Shown here one piece after another: positions 43,598 to 56,402 of a stretch of 64,000 nucleotides of DNA. Every line of letters begins with the position of its first letter. Positions within the stretch are counted from its first letter, which is position 1. Below the pieces are notes generated by a model. It did no database searches. It was not told the DNA's origin and saw only the letters and a program-made list of their open reading frames with translations. The DNA lies in NCBI RefSeq assembly GCF_033807715.1, contig NC_084601.1, forward strand, positions 17,600,690 to 17,664,689. Direction: 5' to 3'. Both the position numbers and the translations under genes were made by a program. This DNA is from Cololabis saira (taxonomy: Eukaryota > Chordata > Actinopteri > Beloniformes > Belonidae).

Positions 43598-44766
43598 TAG
43601 GGCTGAAACGATTCCTCGAATAATTTGAGTAATTCGATTACAAAAAATGATCGAGGAATTTTCTCTGCCTCGAGGAATCGTTTAATTTATTTATTTATTT
43701 ATTTTTTTCGTTTAATTTCACCAGCTCAAAGCATTGTATTACGCCCGGACCACATTTAATGCGACACAACACGCTGACGCTTCGCCGTAGGCCTACATCC
43801 ATGCGCTGCGCACGTTAAAGGGGGAAGAAAGAGGTTTGGTTTTAGTAACATGCCATGCTCAGGCAGTCTGCAATGGCCCAGACGGGAGACTAATGTAGTT
43901 CAGTGCTTAACTTTTATTTTTAATCCACGCTATATTCTTCTGGTCCGTTCTCCTATGTTCCCCCTCTAAAGCCAAAATTATTGTTCCGCGTTAAATCGAC
44001 GCAGAGCCTCCGCCGGTCCGGCTGGCGGTGCTGCGCTGACGTGCAGGCTCTCCACGGCTACGCCGTAGGGTACGCCGTAGGGTACGCAGCGACGCGCACC
44101 ATTCTGCGTTGTTGTAACGCGGTACCATAAATCAGCCTTTACCCGGTACTTTACTTTACTCTGTTCCCGCTACAGTTTTAACTAAAAGAAAAGGCAGAAA
44201 ATGTCAGAAAAATAAAAACGTAATAAAGCTAACTGGGTAGTTTTCATTTCATTTTATCTCTGTAGTCATTCATGGAGAAAACAAGCAGCACTGGTGCCTA
44301 ATGTGCTCCAATACAGCAGGTCTCAGAAGTTTATTTTAAATACTGCCAAAACTCAAAATCTTATACACTAACTTAAAACTTAACTAGAACTTAAAATTTG
44401 CTTGACAAAAATGAAAGTTCAATTGAAACACATGGGAAAACACCTAACCTTTTAAGTGATGTGTGTTATCAGGTGTAATGGCATTTTTAGGTTAGAAATA
44501 AGAATATTTCTCGGTAAGATCCTTAGTCTTTTGAGTGAAGGCAGTGAATTTGGTCGACTGGTGTAAGTTCAGGGTTTTAAATGCACAGCCATGAACCTAC
44601 TGGATTATATAATTTAGTCTTGATGTCAATTAACATCTAACATCTTATGTATATTTATAATTACTCTTTAACTAAACAAATATATGTTTTATCCGATTAC
44701 TCGATTAATCGATGGAATTTTCAGTAGAATACTCGATTACTAAAATATTCGATAGCTGCAGCCCTA
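43598..44766. mobile_element. hAT-like element, longer non-autonomous form
   Basis: TAGGGCTGAAACGATT at the left and TAGCTGCAGCCCTA at the right are hAT-type ends, with ATTCGATTA words near both. The 1169-bp interior has a CpG-rich core (43740-44140) that shares words with the element at 52903-54356. The flanks TACATATG and TGATTTAA do not match, so the target duplication is lost or an end is recombinant. Confidence 0.72.
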
Positions 44767-45769
44767 TGATTTAATGTGTCATACAGAGGGAACATTCTTA
44801 CCATTAATCTATGAAGGCAGTCTCTTAGATGCCACATAATGTATTCATTTTCATAGATAAAGATTTTTTTCTTTTTAAATCGTATTTTAAAATGCATCGT
44901 TTGTGGGTGGTGAGCAACATGCAGACTCTGCCTGTGCAAAGTGTATCATCAGGGAAGAAGAGATAAACACTAAAAAGGAAGATTTGGTGGCAGCAACAAA
45001 CACAGCCTGGACAGATGAGCTTCTTCTTTTCTCATCTAACACGAGTGACGCATTTCTCTGAGTCTGACAGACATGAAACAAATGCATCTCTGCTCACGCA
45101 GGAGTATCAACAGCACTTTCTGACAAGCCCATCCGTTCCTTCCTCTCCACAGTGAAAGACACTTGGTGGTTGAGCCTCTGTCTGCATTAGTCTCCCAGCT
45201 CAGCTGGGAGAGATCCATACAGAGTGGGAGCATCACTGCAGCTGTCTCTGTCCCAGGTTAGACAGCCAGAGATGGGCCTACAGTTCTGCTGCAAGCCTCC
45301 TCCTTTCAATTATCTGCACACTCTGCACACACTTTCCCCAATGGTGCTGTCAAAGACACACACATATACACAAAACGATATACCAGCAAGTATTCCTGCC
45401 TCAATGTTGTATGATGCGATTGGCAATATGTCTTGTGTGCATGTATTTATTTTAATGATGTGCATCTTAAAATCTTCCTGAACTTCGATTATAAACTTGG
45501 AGACGATGGGAAAGTTGTGTAACTCACAGCGACACTTTCAATGACCATGCATGCATACATAGACCACATGTAGTACACTCTGTGTCCAGATTGGGCAGAG
45601 ATTACGTCATTCATTTGCTATTGTTAAGGCTAAACCATCATCAATGTGTTCAACTCTGTACTCAACCCATCTCATTATCCACACATTGACAGTTCGTTGA
45701 AGAGCTGAACGATAACGGACTGAGGGCCTGAGAGCATGCCTGCAACACCTAACGAGCAGTATTGATCCT

Positions 45770-46090
45770 GGATGCTGTCATGAGTGATCGTGAAGACTGA
45801 CATAAAGCCACTCCTGCGTGCACCGTGATCTGAAAACTCCTAGCCCCCAATTTAACCTTATTACCTACCACATCTGTAATAAGATGTTTTTACATACTCC
45901 TCTAGAGCATATTTAGGTCTCATTTGAATGCCTTGATGAAAAGTCATCCTTCTGTGCCCAAAATGTGTGTAAAACATATTGGAGCAATGTTTTACACACT
46001 GATTGTAAAATCTTTAAACAACAGTGATATATTGTCCAAGTTAGCAACAGTAACTAAGGTTTGCAGGACTTACCACTAGGTCAATTGGAA
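45770..46090 (+). repeat. Dispersed repeat copy B (partner at 18868-19172)
   Basis: Same ordered words as copy A: TGGATGCTGTCAT, GCACCGTGATCTG, CCAATTTAACCTTATTACC, TTTAGGTCTCATTTGAAT and TAGCAACAGTAACTAAGG with AGGTCAATTG. It directly precedes the reverse-transcriptase relic. Confidence 0.7.
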
Positions 46091-46149
46091 GTAAGACCTG
46101 GGGGCCAAGCACTGGTGGACTGAAAAATCACCAAAGAATCTAAGATAAG

Positions 46150-46785
46150 GTAAATCGATGTGTTCACAGCCTACGACTCAATGCTGCACATGTGGATCCT
46201 GGTATGCTTGGAGCTGTACGACATTAACACAACACAGGGCCTTCATCAAGATATCAGTGGGACTCTGGAGGACAAATCTAAAGGCCAACACAAGGTTTTG
46301 TCCCCATTGCTGTCCAATAATGGCCTGCTGCTACCAGTTCCCCTGACTGCTCGGTGGAACAATCATAAGCCACCTCCTCTAGATTTATAAAATGAAGCTG
46401 TGAGTCAGCAATGAGAACCCACGAGCAAATGGCAGCAATTAGGAGTCTGTGAGGGAGTCAGAGGTAAGACAGAGAATAAAGCAGATCCCAAAGGTCCAGC
46501 TGAGTGGGGAAAACAAAAGTCCAAGCCATCAACACATACGCCCTACAGCTAATAAGGTATCCCGCTGGTACAGTAGTCTGGCCAGGGGAAGAGGAAGATG
46601 TCAAAACAAGAAAACTCTTCATGAAGCATGGAGGATTTTATCACAAATCCAACACCATGAGACTCTACACAAAGTGGAAGGAGGGAGCCCGGGGATTAAT
46701 GGGTGTCAGAGACACCATTCAAGATGAAACAACAAAAAGTACTTCAAGCAGATGGCCCCAACTAGAAATTGCTAAATAAATGTCT
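46150..46785 (+). pseudogene. R2-like non-LTR reverse-transcriptase relic
   Basis: Successive plus frames give AYDSMLHMWILVCLELYDIN, then RAFIKISVGLWRTNLKAN, then LSPLLSNNGL, and finally a longer open piece (46504-46779) with VQAINTYALQLIRYPAG, RKLFMKHGGF, LYTKWKEGARGLMGVRDTIQ and DETTK. From memory these are consecutive blocks of a reverse transcriptase of the R2-type non-LTR group common in fish and invertebrates. The YxDD block is absent and the frame shifts at least twice, so it is inactive. Confidence 0.75.
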
Positions 46786-49174
46786 CAGGCAGCAGAAATC
46801 CAGTGAGGAGGAAGAAGAGAGGAAAGAAGAACAATCATAGAACTAGAAAATGTGTGTTTTATGAAAATGTATACGAGCTAAAATTCTTGGATCTGATACG
46901 CAAGTGGAATTTATTCCTTTTTAATGGAACAACTTGTTTACATCCAACTGTTGGGCCACATGTCAAATCGACTGTTGCACATCAAATAATTCATCAGACA
47001 GCATGAAAAGGCTTGTTGAACCCCAGGGGAACAGCTGCGGCCACACTTGCTCCTCATATCCATCTTTTGTTTCACAGCATAAATCAGTGGCCATGCTACA
47101 TTTCACCTCTCATTTTTTGTGTTTTTAGAAAGTGCAGCATAGTTTGTTTTTCCAAGCTATTACATACGTCACACACTCAAAACTGGCTGTCCATGACTGA
47201 AGAAAGTGGGAGAAAAATGTGTTTTATGGTGGAACGAAGACTGGAAGGGAAAGCACAGAAAAAAGACGAGTAGCTCCCAGCGGACACACAGAATGAGTCA
47301 TTCATGCACCAACAACTTCTAAAATTCAACCACATCCTCAACTTTCAGTGCCTGCACAAAGGCTTCAACATTTTCGACCGTTTTACCCCAATCAGTCTAA
47401 TTTTGTTTGAGAGTTGCTTACATTTTCCTTATTTATTTATTGATACAAGTTTGTCTCATTAATACAGGAGATGTCGTTTTCATCTTTAACATTGCCATCC
47501 AGCACCTATTCAGAGACCAAGCAATGAGCTATAATGTATTGGATGCAAAACAAAGATGAAGAGAGCTGTTATCCCATGGATAGATTCACTAATGTTGTGC
47601 TTTTACAGCTCGATTTCCAGAGTTGTTACTCCTTCTTTCTGTATTATTTTGATGCTCCATGCCTACTTTTAATATGTACAGTGCAAATATTTGTCTACTT
47701 TCCCAGTTTCTTTTTTCTTGGTCAGAAGACTGTAAAGATGAAATTAAAATGAAAATAAAACTGCAGTGAAATGTGGGCCTTTTACATCTAACTTCATGGG
47801 GTACTGAAAAAATTTAGGACAAAAATATGATTGCTCAACTGGGTTTTCTGATGGAAAATGCCAATTGTAAATTCAGGTTTCTTCAATATCAAGTTTAAAG
47901 CAACAAAATGTAAACTTCTCAGAGGAGCTGATCAGGAAGTACACTGATCTACCCATTCTTCACATTAATTCATATCTGAATCCCAGATGTTTACAAACAT
48001 ACATTTATACTCTTGCTTCACAGCCGGAGCTTGTGGGTACATTTTGGTTTCAATCTGTTTAAGCCATCCTTTGATGCTACTTCCAGACGGTACACTTAAG
48101 GTAAGACCAGGAAGATTTTAGTCTTTCGAGTTATCTCAGCAAAGTGGAAGTGTTCCAAGGTCTCCTCCATTACACAATGGAGAGCATTCACTCTAGCTGA
48201 TACAGCCTAATGTCTTTTTCCATTAGCTTTTATTGGTCTTCCAGTCTAAAACATTTGAGGGAGATAATGTACACTCATACTTTTTTATGACCGTATATGT
48301 TTTTTCCATTTAGGTTTAGACTGATATTAACCCGTTTCTTATATTTTAACTCAATTTTGTTGTATTGCCATGCACACTGTTGACAGATGGAGACTGCTGG
48401 TAAATCATCAGTCAACCAATGTGTCAACTGAAAATAAGGGGAAAACAACTGGAGGTAGAAGAGCTGCATAACTACAGATGATCTCCCATAACACCACCGT
48501 CAAATTAAAAGAAGACTGAATCAGCATCCTCCTGACTCAGCACAGACCATTCCCCCATCCCCCTTCCCCTCCACTTTCACAGTGGGACATCCACAACTTA
48601 TGCGTGTTGCAGTTTTTCTTTTCAAAAGACATAAAATAAGTTTTTACTTAACAGAAATCCAGCCCCCATATATTACATTATTCTCAAAATGTTGTGTATA
48701 TACTTAGAACTATACACTGCCAGTGTAGGGGTCCTTACACACACAAACACACACTAAATAATAACACAGACCTCATTAATCTTAACTTTAAAAAAAAAAG
48801 CAATATTACCGTACTTATAAACGCATGCATGAAATAATTTGTTATATTATTCATTATTTAATTCCCCTATTAGGTCACATAAAATTGGTATTTACCTGCT
48901 TTTGCCTGTGAAAGTGCAGTCGACGTTCAATCTGCATAGGTTGGTATGACCGGTGGAGATGAGTTAACTTAGTAGTAATAATTACAGTGAGAAAAAGTTT
49001 TACAGTTGATGTAAGTATTTTAATGTTTTTATCTTCTTTCTTCAGTTCAGCTGGGAGGGACTCTTGTAATGTCTGTGAATATCACCTCCTCTGTTCCACG
49101 ACTTCTTTGCTCACAGTCAGAATCAGCAGTCTGGGGATTTTTAAACATCTCTTCAAAGTTTGATCCAGTATAAG

Positions 49175-49245
49175 CAGGGATGCACGATATCTGTAGCACC
49201 GATATATATTGTTGTTCGATAAGGAGGGGAAATTACATCAGTTTT
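49175..49245. mobile_element. hAT-like end fragment
   Basis: GGGATGCACGATATCTGTAG followed by CCGATATATATTG resembles the end of a fish hAT-type MITE (GGGATGCACGATAT). No partner end was found. Confidence 0.35.
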
Positions 49246-50749
49246 ATCAGCACAATAAATAAATAAATCTGTCAAAGTGACAGCCTAATAGGAGCATTTG
49301 CCTCTGATGCATTTGTACTCCATAGGAGCTTTCTCATGCTGTGAGCTCAAACTCTTACGCCAACAGTTATCTTGAAAAAAGAGCAGTCCAGCTGTTAGTA
49401 GTTGGGAAGAGTCTTGATACCTACAGACAATCGCAGTTAAGAATGACAATGCACTACACATGCATCTGCTGTGTCTCTGAAAGCTTAGCCACTTACTCTA
49501 CTGTCTGGAGCTTGAGTGTTACACACATCCTGCGAGTTTAATTTATCCACAGATCAGAGCTGACTTACTGTTCCTGTGATCGCTTGAGTTGTTGGGATTT
49601 TGCATAGTTATGGATTTCTTATGTAAATATAAGTGCTTTATTTCAGTTTTCATTCTATGGACTGACTGATGTGTAAATTAAGTTCAAGAAAAAGAAGCAC
49701 TTGCATACTTTAACAATAGATGAGTTAGCCATCTGTCTCACTGAAATCTCAAGGGCAGGATAACATAACTTAGAGACAAAGTAACATTGTTACAGTTATG
49801 CATACTATTAATGTTACTAGCAAGATATTACTGGCTAACAGATACACACACAATTTTTCATTAAGTAAATGGCTCCAAATCCCGATTAGTACATATAAGA
49901 AGTATATATATTGAGCATTTTCTTAAGAAATTGGAACCATTTTTCTGGACTTGATGAACTGTCACATGCTTTGGTGAAAGTACCACAACACCCGTATTCT
50001 TTCCGCACCTACAATTCAAGTCCAGATAGAAGGTAATAATCCCACCGTGAGTTCACATGTTAATCCATTCAATTTATAAAATTTCCCCTTTTGTATTTCT
50101 TAACAAGATGAATATAGTTTTCCGTGAATTGGCAGAAACTGTGGAAGGAAAAGGTTGACAGTGGTTCACTCTCCAACATGTTGGGGATGTGCTTGATTAT
50201 TGTAGATTGCACTAAAATCCATCTTCACCAGTCTCATGATCGATATTTCGGTGAGGGCAGAATTATGCACAGCTGCACTCAGTTTTTTTTTTCAAGAAAA
50301 ATGAAAGTACTTAGTCTGTGCTTTAACTTGCATTGATGCACTCTTGGTATCCTGTTTTAAAATAGGCTACCTGAGCGTTCATAGGGTGAAAAATGATAAC
50401 TATGTGGAACAACCCAACAGTAAAATGAAGAAATTAAATACTTCACTAACCTTTCATAATAAAATATTGTGCTTCTTCATGTATTATTATCATTTACAGA
50501 ACAGTGAGGGATTTGAAAAATCAATTGCAAATCTTCCCAAATGTACTGCAGACTATATATAATCTGTCTACATTGAGGAGGTTGTAGTGGGTCTAATATA
50601 TGTGTAGAAATGTTCTCTCAATCTGTATTCCCTCCCCTTGTGGGTTAGTGAAGCCTTGTACTTCATATCATTAGGCTGGATGGTCAGTGACTGTCCTGGA
50701 GATTCTGTCATAGTAATATACTGCAGGCCATTATGGAGACATAACAAGT

Positions 50750-50812
50750 AGGGTATCGTTAAGATTTCAGTGATACTGATAGTATTAATCGATACTGATA
50801 TTTACAGCTACT
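50750..50812. mobile_element. hAT-like end fragment
   Basis: GTAGGGTATCGTTAAGATTT followed by ATTAATCGATACTGATATTT resembles one end of a fish hAT-type element. The other end was not seen. Confidence 0.35.
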
Positions 50813-51016
50813 CACTCTATAATTTTGAACCAAAGTTAAATAGTTGAAAGGGAAACAAAAAACTAAAGTTATGACGTGATGAAATTAATATATTTTCAAC
50901 AATAAAAAGCCTGTTAATTACTTTTTGCTCCTCAGCAGCTAACAAAATAGTTAAAAACAAAAACAGAGGATGAAAAATAGTAACCCTCTCTAGTAATGAC
51001 CTTAAATGGACATAAC

Positions 51017-51519
51017 TTAAAGGGGACCTATTATGGAAAACAAGTTTTTTCTTGCTTTAACATATATAAAGTGGTCTCCCCTCAGCCTGCAGACTCAGAG
51101 AAGGAGGAAATCAACCAAATTCTGCAGTGTCTGTACAGCTGCCTGGATGAGCCATCCAGTGTCATGTGGCTTCTACAAGCCGTTCAGATTCTGCTCCCGT
51201 CGTCACGTAACGACGGGCACGATTTACATCGGTTGGCCTCCAATGCGTCCACAACTCACGCCCACAACTAACTCCGCTGGCCGGAGCTTCCGCCATTTTT
51301 TCGTATTCAAGCAGCCAATCAGCACAGAGCCTCATTATCATAGCCTCCCCGCCCACTCAGAATCCCGCATAGATAATGAGGTTAGAGAATGGGAAGATAA
51401 AGACATGGCTCAGAGGCTAAATTTCTCATTTATTTAGCAAAAACAATCAAAAGCTTGTTTTTAAGACATTCAAGGCCTGTTTAAAATAGGTATTAGATGC
51501 CATTATAGGTCCCCTTTAA
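51017..51519 (-). mobile_element. TTAA MITE, complete copy (inverted relative to 21072-21582)
   Basis: TTAAAGGGGACCTATTATG at the left and, at the right, an inverse with one change (CATTATAGGTCCCCTTTAA) bound 503 bp. The interior is the reverse complement of the copy at 21072-21582. Confidence 0.88.
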
Positions 51520-52902
51520 GTGGATAAAAATTTGATAGTCACATCTATTCTTAGTCTTCTTGGCCGACTGGAAAATACCCTAGCAAATTTTCAGCGTACC
51601 ATAAGCTTCTTTACTCTAAAAATTAAGTATAACCCAGAGGATAACAAATGATGCGTTGCCAGGTTTTGCCTACCATACCCGGCACAACTGGATTTTAAGT
51701 GAAGGGCCGTACTTCTTTCAAAATGAATTTGGCGACATCTATGTGACCTTTTTTTTCCCAGCATTATCTTCCCTGTGTTGTCAGTGGAGAATGTGCTGCT
51801 CTTGTGTGTCCCCCACTGCAGCTGGACCTGCAGTCGCAGTCTGCCTGGCGTCTTGTGTGGTTATCAATCATTTTTAAAGTTAGGAATTAGAAATGTGGTC
51901 AGTTTATAAGAAAATACTTTTTTATAATGAATGCTTCATTTGCATGAGAACGTGCCGACAGAGTTGGAGCCGGGAGGCTGCGATAAAGATTTAACACTTT
52001 CACCGAGGCAGTTAAAAGAATTCCACGCTGCTTTAGGTTGACACTGCGTCTCCTTTGCAGATGTCTCTAGGTCTTGTGAGTGTTACCCGCTTTGCGCGCC
52101 ACTATGGTTTGGCATTTAACGTCACTCATAAAGTGTAGCAATGTGAACCCGCACCTTTGAATGTCTTACCCATAACTGTTTACACGTGTTTGGATACAAG
52201 ACACACACATACGTCAAAGATTGATGATTGTATGTCATAATTTAATCTCCATCAAACCCCTGCAAGATACTAAATATATCTAAAAATGCTTTCATTCCAC
52301 AAGAACTCTAGAATTTATTTGTTATTAGCCCAGTGCCCACCCATGATCATGCACACACAAACATACACAACAAATTCAATACTAAGACATGCATTCTCTG
52401 ACAGTTCTAATTATGCTAAATGGCTAGTGTGAACCACCTCTCTTGAACCATCACGTGTAAAATTCAATCAGCAGCATGTTTACAAGTTAGAGGTGAAAAT
52501 AGCAGCTAGAACAAGAGAGGAAGAAGAAAGAGTGAGCACAAAAAATAACAGATGAGTGAGGAGAAAGAAGTAGAATCTTCTTGCGTTCTAAAAGTTGTGT
52601 TTGTTTGGGAAACAAATGTTTAAATATGGCTAAATGCAGTATGAACTGCATGTGAAAGCTGCATGACCCCTTGAATACAGTAAGGTAAAAGATAGCTTAC
52701 TCAAACATCTCTGAGGGACAACTGAATTTAATCTGATCAGGTAAAATACACGTCTCTCTCTCTGAAGTTACTAGTCTTTTGTGTGGAATTGAGAAACATT
52801 TTGAATCAAAAGTCCTTTTGAATCAAACATTGATGTATAATCAAATTGTGACATAAACAATCAGAACCATGTGAAATGATGTAATATCTCATGGGACTCA
52901 GC

Positions 52903-54356
52903 TAGGGCTGGGCGATTATACGATCTCGATTTGTGATCGCGATCAAATTAAGTTCGATCACGGTGATCAGCTGTGGGTCTACTTTCTCGATCACGTGCAA
53001 AACATGCTGCAGCAAAGTGCACAACAACCAATCACAACCCGCTTTCCTGGCACCGCGCTGTCTGCATTAATTGATCATGCGCATGACATGCCGCGGCAGT
53101 AAGGATCCAGACGGGAGACGTACGTAGCTCTGTGTTTTACGTTTATTCACCATTCCATGCATAATTCTGGTCCGTTCCTTAAAGCAGGGCTTTCCACAAG
53201 CGCCGGCCATATAGCCGACTACTCGATTAGGTCCAGCCGGCTACTTTAATGACGTTTATTTTTTTAGCCTATAAATATTATTTTTCGATTTTAAAAATTA
53301 AATGTTTTTCTCATAGACTGACAATAATGTCAAACTGAACCGCACTCATTAAAGTTGTGATTCGCTCTGTACACAAATTACTGATCACCGGGAGAAACTC
53401 CGCGGCCCCGACATGGGTGTGTGTGTGCGTGCATGTGTGTGCGTGTGTGTGTGCGCGCTCAGCGGAGTGAATGTGTCGGAGGCAGCAAGCAGAGCTCAGC
53501 ATGATGATTTTTTTGTCACCATAAAAACGGTACGTCCTTATTACTCAGGCTATCCACTACAGAATTTAATCAGTTGAATCAGTTCGTATTAAAAAGAAAG
53601 CCTAACCGCGTTGCGACGCGCGCAGTACGGTGCGTACGGCCGCATACCCTACACTGTAGGCTCTGCGTTGGTGCAACGCGGGACCATAAATCAGCCTTAG
53701 TCCCTTTTAGGCTAATACTGTGAGAAATAACCTCTCATAATAGCGGTACTACAGTTAATAAATGTAATAAATAATCCTACTGCTGTTTCTGCTGGCTACT
53801 GAGTCCCGTAAGTGGCGAGTGAGTTTTAACTCCTTAATTACCAACCAGCGTCAGAGTCACGCACAGTAAACAAACTGTGATGTTAGAGAGCCACCTTTTG
53901 GTCAATTTAAGCAACCGCATCGCCAGCTGCTTGACAGTGGCTCAACTCATATTAGTTTACTGGTTTTGTTGTTAAAAATGTCATTGCAATTTTATCTATG
54001 CAATTGTGAAAAAAAAAATGGCAAAATAAATGAAAAACTGTGAACAACCGCATGTTTTGGTTGGTTTACATTTTAAATGATCATAAAAAAAATTTTTGTC
54101 TGCTAAAACTACTTGAAACTTTTTTAAACTGCTTAAAACTACCTGTTTGTTGTGCCATTTTCTATATGGCTCTTGTTAAAACATGCTATTTGCTTTATTT
54201 GTTAATAGAAAAAAAAACTAATCTCTGGTTTCTTTCTATTTTATTCCAGAAGGGAGGGGGGATCTTCTGATTTTAAAAATCGTGATTAAAAATCGAGATC
54301 GTTCAATATGGGAAAAAAAATCGTGATCACTTTTTTTGCCATATCGCCCAGCCCTA
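52903..54356. mobile_element. hAT-like element, 1.45 kb, with perfect 8-bp target duplication
   Basis: TAGGGCTGGGCGAT at the left and the exact inverse at the right, with GACTCAGC duplicated at 52895-52902 and 54357-54364. ATCGTGATC and GATCGCGATC words lie near both ends. The interior has a CpG-rich part at 53030-53700, including a TG microsatellite at about 53413-53452. No intact transposase; the open frames inside are short and AT-rich. Confidence 0.9.
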
Positions 54357-55095
54357 GACTCAGCACAGAACATGCATGTCAATGCAGCAGAAAAGCAAGC
54401 TGTCAAAACTGTCCCATGTGTAGAAGTGCTCATAGTTGTTGATCAGAGCTGATCAAAGTGCATTTGGTGGGTAAGGGAACCATTTCATTTGATTGCAGAG
54501 CAAAAATGCAGTGCATGGGGATACGATAAACTTGGAGCACTTTTAAAGCAATTTATCTTTTAGAATATGAGTAATGCAGAAAAAGCTTTCTGCGCTGTAT
54601 ATGGTGCCGTATGGCCAGAGCAAACAGCCCCGCCAGAGGGTAATCATAAACGGAAATGTACTGTATCTGTCAGTAAAAAACAGACTGAACAGCAGATTTA
54701 AAAAGAGGTCACAACAGGGCCATTACATTTTTGGTGCATCGGTCTTAAAACAAACATCTGCACACAAGTCCAGCACATGACACAGACAGTGTCTGACCCC
54801 ACCACCCCCCCTGTATTTAACTGTATAAAATTGAGGATGCTAATAATAAGCAGTTTCCATGCAGCATGCCATCAAGGCAAGAAGGAAAGAGTATGTTTCA
54901 GTATATCTATGATGTATGTGATTACAGTAGCTTTGACTGAGACCTTGAGTTACCCATCAATCAGGATCATTCTTACGTGACATACTGATGCTGATTTTGC
55001 TGTAATACCGTCATCCAGAGGACGTTGCTGCGCTCCATCACAGTGCAAAAACGCTTAGGTTAACCCTTGCCTAGCTATGATTTAGGATTATATAT

Positions 55096-55127
55096 ATATC
55101 TATCTATTTCTATATAAATAGATAGAT
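55096..55127. repeat. Perfect AT-rich palindrome
   Basis: ATCTATCTATTT and its exact inverse AAATAGATAGAT are separated by about six bases, a possible hairpin or cruciform made from a GATA-type microsatellite. Confidence 0.75.
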
Positions 55128-55818
55128 AGATGAATCTACCATAATCCATCACAACTGTATGATGAGCACAACATTTAAAGAAGAAGTATCTCTATGTGAT
55201 ACCTGCTATAGTCATCTCTTAAAACTACAGAAACCAGTGCCTGGATATTAGTCACTGGTCACAGCTTAGAGCAAAATTTTGTTTATTGCCACATTTTTCC
55301 TAAATAGTAATGAGAAAATGATAATACAATTAAGCATTTCCCTGTGGGATACTTATTTTTTCTTTCGTGATATATTCAATTTGGTTGTAGGGTAGACAAC
55401 ACATAAAAAACAAACCGTTATTCCTTCTCTACTTTTGAAACTAAATTGTTTTCAGCTTCTACTGAACCAGAGTGTTCAGCATCATTGCAGAGATTTGTTT
55501 TTTCATTGATTCAAATTTTTTTGTAAAATAAAACCAATTTATTTTCATGTTAGAATTCTAAAGCTTGTTGAAGAAACCAAATACTGTATCTTTACACAAA
55601 AAAACACAGCTACAGCACAAATAAGAGCACAACAAATATGACAGGAACTCTTCATTCGCATTTATGACTAATACATTACAGGCATATTTACCGTGTTATG
55701 TTTTTTCAATCGCTTAATCTATTTTTTTATCTCTAACTTTAGCTCCGCTGGTAGACTCCCGTTGTACAGTAGCTGGACAGGTGGGGGAGGGGGGGAGTAG
55801 CGGAGAAGAGAAGTGAAA

Positions 55819-55957
55819 ATGGAGGTGCATGTGAAAGTTGTCGGTCCAGTGAATGGGAAATTTACATTTCTAAAACGCCCCGACGGCACCTTTGATAAAG
55901 GTATGGTGATATCTGTTCTTTGTGAAAAGGACTTTACTTACCACCGAAGCAACTGAG
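55819..55957 (+). other. Unassigned ATG-led segment ending at a possible splice donor
   Basis: A good initiation context (AAAATGG) begins MEVHVKVVGPVNGKFTFLKR, continues PDGTFDK and meets GTATGG at 55901. Reading on gives a stop after 46 codons. The surroundings (55740-56060) are CpG-rich compared with the flanks. It may be the 5' exon of a mobile-element gene or a chance frame. I do not recognise the peptide. Confidence 0.25.
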
Positions 55958-56179
55958 GTTTAGCCACATAAATGCAAAGCACCCGGTCGCGAGCGCAGCC
56001 ACAGCAAAGATATTACCAAAGCAACGCTCTTCCTCAAACTAGACTCGAGGAGAGCACCGTGCGCATGCACACGTCTTGAATAGAGAGAATGGCGAATGTT
56101 CTTGCTAAGTGAATGGCTAGGACTGCATCTGGTCAAGTCTATTAAAAAAAATAATAAATTACTTTATAAAGCTTTTTTG

Positions 56180-56345
56180 GTTGTTATCTCTTTTGGGCTG
56201 CAACAATAATGTAATTAATTTAAAGGAAAACACCTCAAGTTGAGGGCTTTTCTCTGCAATTTTTAGGTGTGATTAAAAAAGAGATTAATTAATTACAGAT
56301 CTTAATTGCAAAAATGTTTTAATCGCTTGACAGCAGATATACATA
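56180..56345. mobile_element. Decayed hAT-like end
   Basis: GGGCTGCAACAATAATGTAA is followed by repeated ATTAATTAATT and TTTTAATCGCTTGACAGC, matching the style of both ends of TAGGGCTG-type hAT elements collapsed into about 160 bp. Confidence 0.35.
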
Positions 56346-56356
56346 TACACATATAC

Positions 56357-56357
<1 letters not shown>

Positions 56358-56398
<41 letters not shown>
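56358..56398. repeat. (TA)n microsatellite
   Basis: About 20 TA units directly right of the hAT-like remnant. Confidence 0.95.
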
Positions 56399-56402
<4 letters not shown>

